Part shown: in pieces, positions 33,144-41,833 of the stretch | Numbering within the stretch: the first letter of the stretch is position 1 | How the letters are laid out: every line of letters begins with the position of its first letter | Source: CAVSJO01 sp963728445 | GTDB lineage: Bacteria > Gemmatimonadota > Gemmatimonadetes > Longimicrobiales > RSA9 | DNA: 64,000 nucleotides | NCBI GenBank assembly: GCA_963728445.1 | Contig: CAVSJO010000006.1 | Coordinates: forward strand, 1,426,001 to 1,490,000 | Reading direction: 5' to 3' | Translations under genes and position numbers: made by a program | The notes under the pieces: generated by a model | Seen by the model: only the letters and a program-made list of their open reading frames with translations | Databases searched by the model: none | What the model was told of the DNA's origin: nothing

Positions 33144-35525
33144 TCAGCGCCTGAACTGGTACGCCAGCTTCACGAAGAGCCCGTCGGACGCGCGGTACAG
33201 ATCTCCCACCCGCAGGAAGCTGTCCCCCACCAGGCCGGTGCCGTAGCCCAGGAACGCGACTGTCCCCGGGACCGGCTCGTAGGAGGCCAGCAGGTCGAGG
33301 CGAAGCCCCTCCGAGCTTGCCGACGGCACGGGGACACCGGCCACGAGGAGCGCTTCGCCGGTGCGTGGATCGAGCAGCGCGTCGCGTCGCTCGGAGCGCC
33401 ATTCGGCCACGGCCCGGAAGAAGAGCGCACGATTCGGCTGGACCTCCACCTTCAATCGCGGCAGGCGAGTGAGAGCGAAGCGGGAGCCGTCACGCTCCCG
33501 TGTGATCCGCTGAAGCGTGCCGGTGAGCGCGGCCCGCGCCCACGGTGTCGGACGGAGATAGACGCTGCCCGTCAGGGTCGACGCCGTACCTTCGCCTCCC
33601 TCGTCGAAGATGGCCACGTGCCCGCGATTGATCTGCGCAGTCGCGCTGAACGTCTGGTAGGTCGGCGTGGAGATCCTGACGTGACCCGCGAGCCCCGACA
33701 CGCGTTCGAGCGGGAGGAATTCGGTCGAGGGCGAGGCTTCCGGCGCGTAGGCGGCGTAATCGTCCGCGAACAGCCGGACGAAGTTGCGCTCGAGGCTGAC
33801 CTCCCCCTCCCATCCGCCGCGCAGGCGTACCGTCGTCGTGGTGCTCTCGCCGCCCTCGATGGCGGCTTTGGAGCCGAAGCCGGCGTATCGCCAGATGCGG
33901 GTGGGCCCGAAGAACGTCGTCACGTTCTCCACCCGGCCTCCCGGCTCTCCGTACCACGTGAAGCGGTTGAAGCCGTGCGCCTGCACGATGTCCGAGCGGG
34001 GGACGTAGCCGGCGTCGCTCTCGAATCCACGCCCGATGCCGTTGAGCTGGTAATTGAACCCGAAGCTGCGGCCGGTCCGATCGACCGATGCCCTCCACAG
34101 GGGCGCGGCGGTACTCATCATCGGATCGCCGGCCGCCGGGGCGCCGGAGACGTCGAGGGGCTGGCGCGTCCACGAGCCGCCGAGCTGCGCCTCGAAATAG
34201 TAGAGCTTTCCGAACACGATGCGCGTGTCGGCCGCCGCGACCCGATTGAACGCGCTGGAGCCCTGTTCGCTCCGATCGGTGAAGAGGACGCCGGCCACGG
34301 AGTTGGATCCGAAGTCCGTGCGCAGCCGCACCACGTTGAAGAGGGCCTTGCTGTCGGGCGCATCGTCCAGGGCCGAGAGGTACGCGACGCCCAGCGGGCC
34401 GACCTTGCCGGTCAGCTTCGCGCCCGCGGCGGGCTCGGCGATGCGTCGCGTGTAGACGAGCTGGTTCGGCGTCGAGAACAGCTCGATCCCCTCGAGGAAG
34501 AACGGCCGCTTCTCCGGGAAGAAGAGAGCGAATCGCTCGTTCACCGACACCTGCGTGACATCCGCCTCCACCTGGCTGAAGTCCGGGTTGATGGTACCGT
34601 CCAGGGAGAGGCTCGTGAAGCCGACCCGGAAATTGGCCCCGGCGTCCGAGTGCAGGCTGCCGCGCTCGAAGGGGGCGTCCCGGTCGGCCCGGAGTCCGCT
34701 GCTCGTCGCCGTCACGAAAGGCTGTCCCTCGAAAACCACGCCGCGGTGGAGGTCGTGGAGCCCGGTGATGGTGCCGGACTGAAGCAGGAAGCTGGCGTTC
34801 GCCCGCCGCACGTCGGTCCACGTGTCCGTGTGGCCCGTCCGCTGCACGATGCGCACGACCTGGAGCCCCCACTCCTGAGGTCCGTCCCCCGGAAAGCGCA
34901 GGCTCTTGAAGGGGATACGCATCTCGACGACGTATCCCTCGTCCGTCAGGCGGCCGGCCGTATCGAACCAGTAGTCGGGACTGAGATCGATGTTGCCGCC
35001 GAAGATGTGGCCGGCGCTTGCAGAGCCCTCCGTGCGCACGCCGTCCATCTGCACGCCGAGGGGATTCGAGCCGAAGAAGAAGGCGCGCCGGCGATCGTCG
35101 AACGTGTCCAGGTAGACGATGACGTGGTCCTCGGCGTCGATGTTGTCCCGGTCGGCCTTCGTGGCGCGGACCGAGCCGGGCTGCGAGTCGTGGGCGATGA
35201 TGCCGAACCAGATCGCGTCGGGGCCGTACCACACCCGCACCTCCGTCCGCTCTTCCGCCGGACGGCTGTCGACGGGCTCGTACTGGTGAAAATCGTCGAG
35301 GACCGCCGCCCGCTGCCACACCGGCTCGTCCAGGCTTCCGTCCACCGTTGCTGCGGCTTCCTCACGGGGAATCGTCACCACGTACGGGCCGGAAGCCGTG
35401 TCGGCCTCCTCGCCGACGCTCGCCTGGGCCGTCACGACGGAAGGCATGGCCGCAAGGCAGACCAGGGCGGAGCAGAGTGCCACGGAGCGAGGTGCCGCGG
35501 CGGATCGGGTGGAGCGGCTGCGCAT
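33144..35525 (-). CDS. CBM9-like/DUF5916 outer-membrane protein
   Basis: 793 residues. Signal peptide (CLAAMPSVVTAQ). Residues about 45-240 form a carbohydrate-binding family 9-like beta-sandwich (DGSLDEPVWQRAAV, EVRVWYGPDAIWFGI, MRIPFKSLRFP) and residues 260-793 match the DUF5916 barrel (VSVNERFALFFPEKRPFFLEG is the hallmark, then repeated RxxFG and YQFRR end). The C-terminal Arg-rich strand is typical of outer-membrane barrels. These proteins are abundant in Gemmatimonadota and Bacteroidota; proposed role is surface binding or transport of a polymer, not established. Confidence 0.9.
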   Translation of the reverse strand: MRSRSTRSAAAPRSVALCSALVCLAAMPSVVTAQASVGEEADTASGPYVVTIPREEAAATVDGSLDEPVWQRAAVLDDFHQYEPVDSRPAEERTEVRVWYGPDAIWFGIIAHDSQPGSVRATKADRDNIDAEDHVIVYLDTFDDRRRAFFFGSNPLGVQMDGVRTEGSASAGHIFGGNIDLSPDYWFDTAGRLTDEGYVVEMRIPFKSLRFPGDGPQEWGLQVVRIVQRTGHTDTWTDVRRANASFLLQSGTITGLHDLHRGVVFEGQPFVTATSSGLRADRDAPFERGSLHSDAGANFRVGFTSLSLDGTINPDFSQVEADVTQVSVNERFALFFPEKRPFFLEGIELFSTPNQLVYTRRIAEPAAGAKLTGKVGPLGVAYLSALDDAPDSKALFNVVRLRTDFGSNSVAGVLFTDRSEQGSSAFNRVAAADTRIVFGKLYYFEAQLGGSWTRQPLDVSGAPAAGDPMMSTAAPLWRASVDRTGRSFGFNYQLNGIGRGFESDAGYVPRSDIVQAHGFNRFTWYGEPGGRVENVTTFFGPTRIWRYAGFGSKAAIEGGESTTTTVRLRGGWEGEVSLERNFVRLFADDYAAYAPEASPSTEFLPLERVSGLAGHVRISTPTYQTFSATAQINRGHVAIFDEGGEGTASTLTGSVYLRPTPWARAALTGTLQRITRERDGSRFALTRLPRLKVEVQPNRALFFRAVAEWRSERRDALLDPRTGEALLVAGVPVPSASSEGLRLDLLASYEPVPGTVAFLGYGTGLVGDSFLRVGDLYRASDGLFVKLAYQFRR

Positions 35526-35665
35526 GGAGGACGTCGTCGTCGGCTCGGGACTCGGTTCGGGTCCGGGAGGCGGGCAATGTCGCACGCGGACCGCCTCCTC
35601 ACAACGTCCGCGAGACACGCAGGGTGACGGCTCGTGACGAAACGCCCGTCTGACCGGCCCCGGTT

Positions 35666-37406
35666 CTACGCCGGCGCGCGGAGGCCTTTGCCGGAAAGAC
35701 CCGCCACCTGCCGGCGCTGGAGCTCCAGCACCCGGTCCCGGCCGTACACGTCCGGGTAGAAGCGGACCGTCCCGTCCTCGTCGGCCCACGCCGTGAAGTA
35801 CAGGATGTAGACGGGCACGCCCCGGTCGAAGCGGACCCACTGCTCCTTGTCCGTGGCCAGGAGTGAGTCCACGGCCGACGCGGACCGGCCCGCCACACGG
35901 GGCAGCAGCGCCCGCGCCAGCTCCTTCGGCTTCTCCAGCCGGATGCAGCCGTGGCTGAAGGCGCGCTCCGTCCGGGAGAACAGGTGGTCCGCGGGCGTGT
36001 CGTGGAAGTAGATGTTCCTGTCGTTCGGGAACATGAACTTCAGCCGGCCCAGGGCGTTGTCCGGCCCGGGCTGCTGTCGCACCCGGAACGTGGCCGGTCG
36101 CGTCCAGTCCACCGACCCGGGATCCACCACCCGGTCCCCCCGCAGCACCTGAAAGCGGTTCCGCTGGAGATAGCCGGGGTCGCTCATCACCTTCGGTGCG
36201 ACCTCCTCCTCCGTGATCGACTCCGGCACGTTCCAGTACGGGTTCACGATCAGATAGCGCATCGTGTCGGCGAATACGGGCGTGTTCCATCCCGTCTTTC
36301 CGACCACCACCCGCATCCGCTCGACCGGCCGATCGTGCTCGTCCATCTCCAGCTCGAACCCGGCCACGTTCACCACGATGTAGCGCTCGCCGAGCTGCCG
36401 CGGCAGCCAGCGCCAGCGGTCGAGGTTGAGCTCCAGGTCCGCGATGCGGTCCTCGACGCTTCGATTCAGCTCCGCTCGCGTCCGGGGGCCCAGCACGCCG
36501 TCATCGAGGATGCCGTTCCTTTCCTGAAAGTGCCGCAGCGCTTCGGCGAGTCGATCGTCGAAGACGTTCGGCCGCGACTCGCCGGCTCGCGCCAGCTCGG
36601 CTTCCCGGGCGTCGTCGCCTCCAGCGAGACGCGCACGCAGCGCGGCGATGCCGGGCCGCGAGGAGCCCTCCCTCACGTCTCCCAGCTCCGGGACCTCCGG
36701 CCAGCCGCCCTTCTGTGCGAGAGCGCGGTAGCGGCGCCAGCGCCGCCATCAGTCGGGTGTAGTGGGGCGTCGCCGGCCGCAGCGAGTCGATCACGCTCTG
36801 CGGGTCGCCGGCGATGGCGCCTCGCAGTGCCTCCGGGCCCGGCGCATCCTCCCGCCCGATCCCCCACTCCAGCCCCGCGTCCGACGGGTCGATCGTCCCT
36901 CGCACCAGGTCGGTCGCGTATCGCTGGAAGCCCTGCGACAGCGTCAGGTCCAGATCCGCGAGCCAGAGCACCCGCGCCGAGTCCGCCAGCGCACCGTCCC
37001 CGTCTGCCTCCAGGCGCGTCTCGATCGCCTTCGCAGCCTCGACGCCGTAGCGCGACGGCTTCAGGCCCTCTGCCGTCGCACCGGCCAGGACCGCCTCCAT
37101 CCTGCGGCCACCGTCGGTCAGCCCGCTCCCGTCCGTCCACGCAGGGGCGCCCCTGCGGGCCTGGTAGAAGACAACCGTCGCCGAGTCGAGCCGGAGCGAG
37201 TCGCCCGACTGCAGCTGCACCACCGGGTCTCCGCCCGGACCCACGAGCGCGTTCAGACGTCCGCCGACCGCCCGCGGAGCCGGGTCGCCGCCGCACGCGG
37301 CCACCGCCGCGACCGACGCCAGCGCACACGCCAGCCGCGCTGCGCGCGCCCAGTCCGTGCCGCCTGCCGCACGCTCCCCGTTGCCCCATCGCTTCGATGC
37401 CGCCAT
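35666..37406 (-). pseudogene. L,D-transpeptidase lipoprotein (YcbB/LdtD-like), frameshifted
   Basis: Two frames make one enzyme. From ATG 37406 there is a lipoprotein signal (AAVAACGG) and the N-terminal scaffold domain of LdtD-type enzymes (residues 35-230) before the frame is lost near 36735. The other frame supplies the rest: GWPEVPELGD, a peptidoglycan-binding motif (ALRHFQERNGILDDGVLG), then the YkuD domain with the catalytic HDTPADHLF ... FSHGCIRLEKP (Cys in SHGC). Removing one base in the c-rich stretch at about 36733-36738 joins ALARYRALAQKGGWPEV smoothly. So the gene is either disrupted by one inserted base or the sequence has an error. The enzyme makes 3-3 peptidoglycan cross-links in the periplasm. 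Confidence 0.85.
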
Positions 37407-37539
37407 CGCGTCTCCTCGTCCGGTGGTTACGCGCGGAGAGTGCAAGGGGTGGGCCAGAAATCTGTAACAGCTTTAAAAGCAACGATTTACGAAGTCTACG
37501 AGAGCGCCGCCGCCTCGCCCGTGCTACCTTGCGGGCATC

Positions 37540-38071
37540 ATGCCCGACTGGATCAACGTCCCGAACGCCCTCTCCCTTCTGCGGATCGCCCTCGCTCCGG
37601 CCTTCGGTCGTCGCCCGCCGGCCACGGACCCGGGCTGCCATCCTGGCCCTCGGCACCTTCACGGAATGGCTCGACGGATGGCTCGCCCGGCGCAATCGGC
37701 AGGAATCCTCCGTCGGCGCCATCCTCGATCCCGTTGCCGACCGCCTCTTCGTTCTCTCCGCCCTCGCCGCCCTCGCCGCGGAAGGCGCCATCGACCGCCG
37801 CCGCCTCGGCGTTTTCCTGTCCCGGGACATCGCCACGCTGGCAGGCGGTGCCGCCGTGGCGGCACTCGATCTGCCGGTCCGACTGCGGGCGCGCATGCCG
37901 GGCAAGATCGTGACGTCCCTGCAGCTCCTTGGCGTCACGACGCTCATCGCCCGCCCACGCCATCTCGACGCCGTGCTGTCGCTCCTCGGACCCGCGAGCG
38001 CCGTGGCGATCGCCGACTACGCCGAAGCCGGGCTGCGCTCGCTCAACGGAGTCGAAGCCGGGGCGGCCTGA
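37540..38071 (+). pseudogene. CDP-alcohol phosphatidyltransferase, frameshifted
   Basis: The first 22 residues (MPDWINVPNALSLLRIALAP, a typical start of PgsA-type proteins) run in one frame, and the rest (from LALGTFTEWLDGWLARRN to the stop at 38071) in another; dropping one G at 37606-37607 restores a single protein of about 176 residues with 4-5 membrane helices. The family motif D(x)2DG(x)2AR(x)8G(x)3D(x)3D is present as EWLDGWLAR...GAILDPVAD, but with Glu in place of the first Asp, which is one of the metal-binding positions. Phosphatidylglycerophosphate- or cardiolipin-type phospholipid synthesis is the expected role. An AT-rich promoter-like patch lies at 37461-37500, shared with the divergent transpeptidase gene. 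Confidence 0.78.
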
Positions 38072-38108
38072 TTCGGACGGAGTCGTCGAGCATGCTGTAC
38101 ATGTGTAT

Positions 38109-38124
38109 TCGTGCAAATGCACGA
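38109..38124. promoter_or_regulatory. Short palindrome upstream of the glutamine synthetase
   Basis: tcgtgca (38109-38115) and tgcacga (38118-38124) form a perfect inverted repeat with a 2-base spacer, followed by tttt, in the AT-rich patch before the gene. It could end the previous gene or serve as an operator; the two cannot be separated from sequence. Confidence 0.3.
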
Positions 38125-38321
38125 TTTTAGTTGTTCATTCGGCGGAAACGAACGTGAGTCGGCCGATCGTCGCAGGTGGAATGTGGCGTTCGGCGACACG
38201 CGTGTTGACGACCCTGGAGTGGGTGATAGCTTTGCTCGTCCGACGGCGCACCTCGCGCCGAACGGGCGGCGGCGGACCGGCGCAAGACGGGCCGCACTCA
38301 CCCCAGCCCGAGCTGAGCCCG

Positions 38322-40518
38322 ATGCAGATTCGACCGACGCGCTTCGACACGCTGGCCGCGGCGACGACGTGGACCCCGGACGTTCCGGACCGTGACGACC
38401 GGAACGGGCGCCGACCGTTCGACATCGAGCGGATCTTCGGCGAGAACACCTTCAGTCTGCAGGAGATGAAGGCGCGGCTGCCGCAGGGCACCTTCCGGGC
38501 GCTGATGGCGACCATGGAGGAGGGGGCGGAGCTGGACGCGACGCACGCGGACGCGGTGGCGCTGGCGATGAAGGAGTGGGCGACGGAGCGGGGCGCGAGC
38601 CATTTCACGCACTGGTTCCAGCCGCTCACCGGGCTGACGGCGGAGAAGCACGACAGCTTCATCACGCCGAATGCGGGCGGGGGCGCGGCGGCGGAGTTCA
38701 GCGGGCGGGACCTGGTGCAGGGTGAGCCGGACGCGTCTTCATTCCCGTCGGGGGGTGTGCGGGCGACGTTCGAGGCCCGGGGCTACACGGCGTGGGATCC
38801 GACGTCTCCGGCGTTCATCGTGGACAGCCCGTCGGGACCGTACCTGGCGATCCCCACGGCGTTCGCGTCGTGGACGGGGGAAGCGCTGGACGCGAAGACG
38901 CCGCTGCTGCGGTCGATGCACGCGCTGGACGTACAGGCGCGGCGCGCGCTGAAGCTGCTCGGCGGGGAGGCGGAGCGGGTGATGGCGACGCTGGGACCGG
39001 AGCAGGAGTTCTTCCTGATCGACCAGGAGTTCTACTACCGGCGCCCGGACCTCGTGACGACGGGCAGGACGCTGTTCGGCGCGAAGCCGCCGCGGGGCCA
39101 GGAGCTGGAGGACCACTACTTCGGCTCGATTCCGGAGCGGGTGCTGGCGTTCATGATGGACGTGGAGCAGGAGCTCTACCGGCTGGGCGTGCCGGTGAAG
39201 ACGCGGCACAACGAGGTGGCGCCGGGGCAGTACGAGATGGCGCCGATCTACGAGAACGGGAACGTCGCCGCGGACCACCAGCAGCTCACGATGCTGGTCA
39301 TCCGCAAGACGGCGCGGAAGTACGGGCTGGTGGCGCTGCTGCACGAGAAGCCGTTCGCGGGCGTGAACGGCAGCGGCAAGCACCTGAACTGGTCCTTCGG
39401 CACGCGGCGCCACAACCTTCTCGAGCCGGGGGACAGTCCCCACGACAACCTGCAGTTCCTGTTCTTCTGCACGTGCGTCCTGCGGGCGGTGGAGCGGCAC
39501 CAGGACCTGCTGCGCGCGGCCGTCGCCTTCGCGGGCAACGACCATCGCTTGGGCGCCAACGAGGCGCCGCCGGCGATCATTTCGGTCTTCGTCGGTGAGC
39601 AGCTCGCCGACGTGTTCGATCAGATCGAGAAGCTGGGCTCGGCGAAGAAGAGCAAGGAGGGCGGCTTCATGGGTCTCGGCACGCCCGTGCTGCCGACGCT
39701 GCCGAAGCACGCCGGCGACCGCAACCGGACGTCGCCGTTCGCGTTCACCGGAAACAAGTTCGAGTTCCGGGCCCTCGGCGGCTCGCAGTCCATCTCCTTC
39801 CCGGCGACGGTGCTCAACACCATCGTCGCGGAGGGAATCGACGGACTCGCCAGCGAGCTCGAGAACGGAGATGGAGAGTGGGACCGGCGTGGAGGACGCG
39901 CTGCGCGCCGTGCTGGCCCGTGAGATCCCGCGCATCAAGCGCATCATCTTCAACGGTGACGGCTACTCCGAGGAGTGGCAGGCCGAAGCCGAGCGTCGCG
40001 GGCTCCTCAACCTGCGCAACACGCTGGAGGCGGTGCCGATGCTCACGTCGGCCGACAACGTCGAGCTCTTCGACCGCTACGAGGTGCTGTCGCGGCGCGA
40101 GCTCGAGTCCCGCGAGGAGATCGCGACGGACCAGTACTTCAAGACCGTCAACATCGAGGGTGAGACCATGGCCGACATGGCGCGCACCATGCTCATGCCC
40201 GCGGCCGTCCGCTACCTCAACGACCTCCTCGCCGCCGCCGAGCGCGCACGGGCCGTCGGCGTGAAGGCCGACGGCGTGAGCCGCACCATCGAGGAGCTCA
40301 GCAGCCTCATCGACGATCTCCGCCTCGCCACCGAGCGCCTCGTCGAGCAGAACGCGGAGCTGGGCGGCGACGACGTCCACTCCAAGGCGCACCACATGCG
40401 GGACAACATCGTCCCCGCCATGGCGGCGGTCCGCAGCGCGGCCGACCGCCTCGAAAAGGTCGTCCCCGACGACTTCTGGCCCCTCCCGACGTATCGGGAC
40501 ATGCTTTTCGTGAAGTAG
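38322..40518 (+). pseudogene. glnN: Type III glutamine synthetase, frameshifted near codon 515
   Basis: Two adjacent frames together encode a GSIII of about 731 residues (family length about 700-730). From ATG 38322: GSIII N-terminus (ERIFGENTFS), catalytic region EQEFFLIDQEFYYRRPD, KTRHNEVAPGQYEMAPI, KHLNWSFGTRRHN and DRNRTSPFAFTGNKFEFR, stopping at 39923. The C-terminal part begins in the other frame (RIIFNGDGYSEEW through to LPTYRDMLFVK). One extra base in gaacggagatgg near 39866-39871 separates them; removing it joins LASELENG to the rest. The C-terminal piece carries the GSIII-specific helical domain but no catalytic residues, so a natural two-subunit gene is unlikely. GSIII forms glutamine from glutamate and ammonia as a dodecamer. 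Confidence 0.88.
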
Positions 40519-40528
40519 CGAACCCGCG

Positions 40529-40921
40529 TCACGCCTTCGCCCGCTCCTCCATCGCCGCGAGGAGATTTCCCTCCGAGTCGTGGAAGAAGACCATCCACAG
40601 CTCGTAGCTGCCCATGTCGGCGATCCGGTGCGGCGCGTCCACGAAGGACACCCCGCGGGACTTCATGGCCGCGTACGTCCCGTCGATGTCCTCCACACGG
40701 AAATACAGCACCGACGACGCATGCTCCAGCTCCGGCGTCTCGGCCCGGCTCAGCATGAGGCGGACCTGCCCACCGTCGAAGAACGCCAGCCCCGGCGGCG
40801 CCTCGAAGAGCAGCGGCAGCTTCAGGACGTCCCGGTAGAATGCCGTCGCCCGCTCTACGTCCTGCACCGTCACCGCGACCTGTGCCAGCGGGCCGAGACC
40901 CGTCTCTCCGACCTGCTCCAT
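40529..40921 (-). CDS. VOC (glyoxalase/dioxygenase) superfamily protein
   Basis: 130 residues, one VOC module: QVAVTVQDVERATAFYRDVL, then GQVRLMLSR and VLYFRVEDIDGTYAAMKSRGV, ending FFHDSEGNLLAAMEE, the beta-alpha-beta pattern of glyoxalase-fold proteins. Metal-ligand positions include Glu in HDSEGN. Substrate cannot be told. GGGAGG precedes the ATG. Divergent from a MarR regulator with a symmetric operator between them, so it is probably controlled by that regulator. Confidence 0.88.
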   Translation of the reverse strand: MEQVGETGLGPLAQVAVTVQDVERATAFYRDVLKLPLLFEAPPGLAFFDGGQVRLMLSRAETPELEHASSVLYFRVEDIDGTYAAMKSRGVSFVDAPHRIADMGSYELWMVFFHDSEGNLLAAMEERAKA

Positions 40922-40967
40922 CGCAGCCTCCCGTGCGTGTGGCGCGCCGCACCCGGCGGCCATATAG

Positions 40968-40980
40968 TTAGCTTGGCTAA
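40968..40980. promoter_or_regulatory. Candidate MarR operator (TTAGC-TTG-GCTAA)
   Basis: A perfect inverted repeat, ttagc (40968-40972) and gctaa (40976-40980) with a 3-base centre, in the 98-base region between the divergent VOC and MarR genes. Flanking bases (atag / gtaa) are also AT-rich. MarR-type repressors commonly bind short palindromes of this kind overlapping their own promoter. Confidence 0.6.
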
Positions 40981-41019
40981 GTAAATAGACGCGGGCACTC
41001 GTTGACGCAAGGGGGACGC

Positions 41020-41463
41020 ATGAAGAGGCAGGACGGGGAGGGGCAGGGCGACGTCGCGCTCCGACTGCACGCGGTGGCGATCCATCTTCTGCGCCGCGTT
41101 CGCGCCGTGGACCGGGAGACGGGTCTGACGGCGGCGCGTCTCTCCGCGCTCTCGGTGCTGGTGTTCGGCGGTGCGCGCGCGGTGGGGGAACTGGCGGAGA
41201 CGGAGCAGGTGACGGCTCCGACGATGACGCGGCTGGTGAGCGGGCTCGAGGCGGAGGGGCTGGTGCGCCGGTCGCCGGATCGGCGGGACGGGCGACGGGT
41301 CCTGCTCACGGCGACGGCCAAGGGGCGGCGCCTCCTGGAACGGGGGCGAGCGCGTCGCGTGCAGGAGGTCGAGGCCGTGCTGCAGGCGCTGCGGGGCGGG
41401 GAGCGGCGGACGGTCGGCCGGGCGGTGGCCGCCCTCGAGCGGGCGCTCGCGGCGGAGCCGTGA
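41020..41463 (+). CDS. MarR-family transcriptional regulator
   Basis: 147 residues. Winged-helix core: LTAARLSALSVLVFGGARAVGELAETEQVTAPTMTRLVSGLEAEGLVRRSPDRRDGRRVLLTATAKG. The SPDRRDGR wing is the strongest MarR signature. Such proteins repress genes for small-molecule detoxification and respond to ligands. ATG 41020 follows GGGGGAC; a TTG at 41002 would add six residues. Divergent from the VOC gene with the palindrome between, suggesting joint control. Confidence 0.9.
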   Translation: MKRQDGEGQGDVALRLHAVAIHLLRRVRAVDRETGLTAARLSALSVLVFGGARAVGELAETEQVTAPTMTRLVSGLEAEGLVRRSPDRRDGRRVLLTATAKGRRLLERGRARRVQEVEAVLQALRGGERRTVGRAVAALERALAAEP

Positions 41464-41544
41464 TCGTCGCCGCCTTCTTGCGTGGCCCGCCGCCTTCGGG
41501 GAGGTTAACGCAGATCCACGACGAAACCGAACAGGGAGTCTGAC

Positions 41545-41754
41545 ATGAGCGACCACGTGTACAAGCAGATCGAGCTGACCGGGTCCTCTTCGGAGGGGAT
41601 CGAGGACGCGGTGCGGAACGCGGTGCGGAAGGCGGGGAAGACGATGGACAACCTGCGCTGGTTCGAGGTAGTGGACGTGCGCGGCCACATCGAAGGGGGC
41701 GAGGTCTCCCACTGGCAGATCACTGTGAAGATCGGCTTCACGCTGAAGGATTGA
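41545..41754 (+). CDS. Dodecin (flavin-storage protein)
   Basis: 69 residues, matching the dodecin fold: VYKQIELTGSSSEGIEDAVRNAVRKAGKTMDNLRWFEVVDVRGHIEGGEVSHWQITVKIGF. The Trp in LRWFEV stacks against bound flavin in dodecins; the protein forms hollow dodecamers that store riboflavin or FMN. AGGGAG lies before the ATG. It follows the MarR gene by 81 bases and may be a separate unit. Confidence 0.92.
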   Translation: MSDHVYKQIELTGSSSEGIEDAVRNAVRKAGKTMDNLRWFEVVDVRGHIEGGEVSHWQITVKIGFTLKD

Positions 41755-41833
41755 GCGGGCGGATCCGGTCCGCCCAGCGAGTCGGCGCGGGCGGAGCGGC
41801 CTCGTTCGAAGGAACCAGCCCTGCCCTGGCGGA

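Noticed and set aside
39860..39925. Programmed ribosomal frameshift in glutamine synthetase
   Set aside because: No slippery heptamer or downstream structure is evident, and two neighbouring genes show the same one-base problem, so an indel is simpler.
39872..40518. Separate gene for the C-terminal part of glutamine synthetase
   Set aside because: It lacks catalytic residues and joins perfectly to the upstream frame by removing one base; ATG 39872 has no properly spaced ribosome site.
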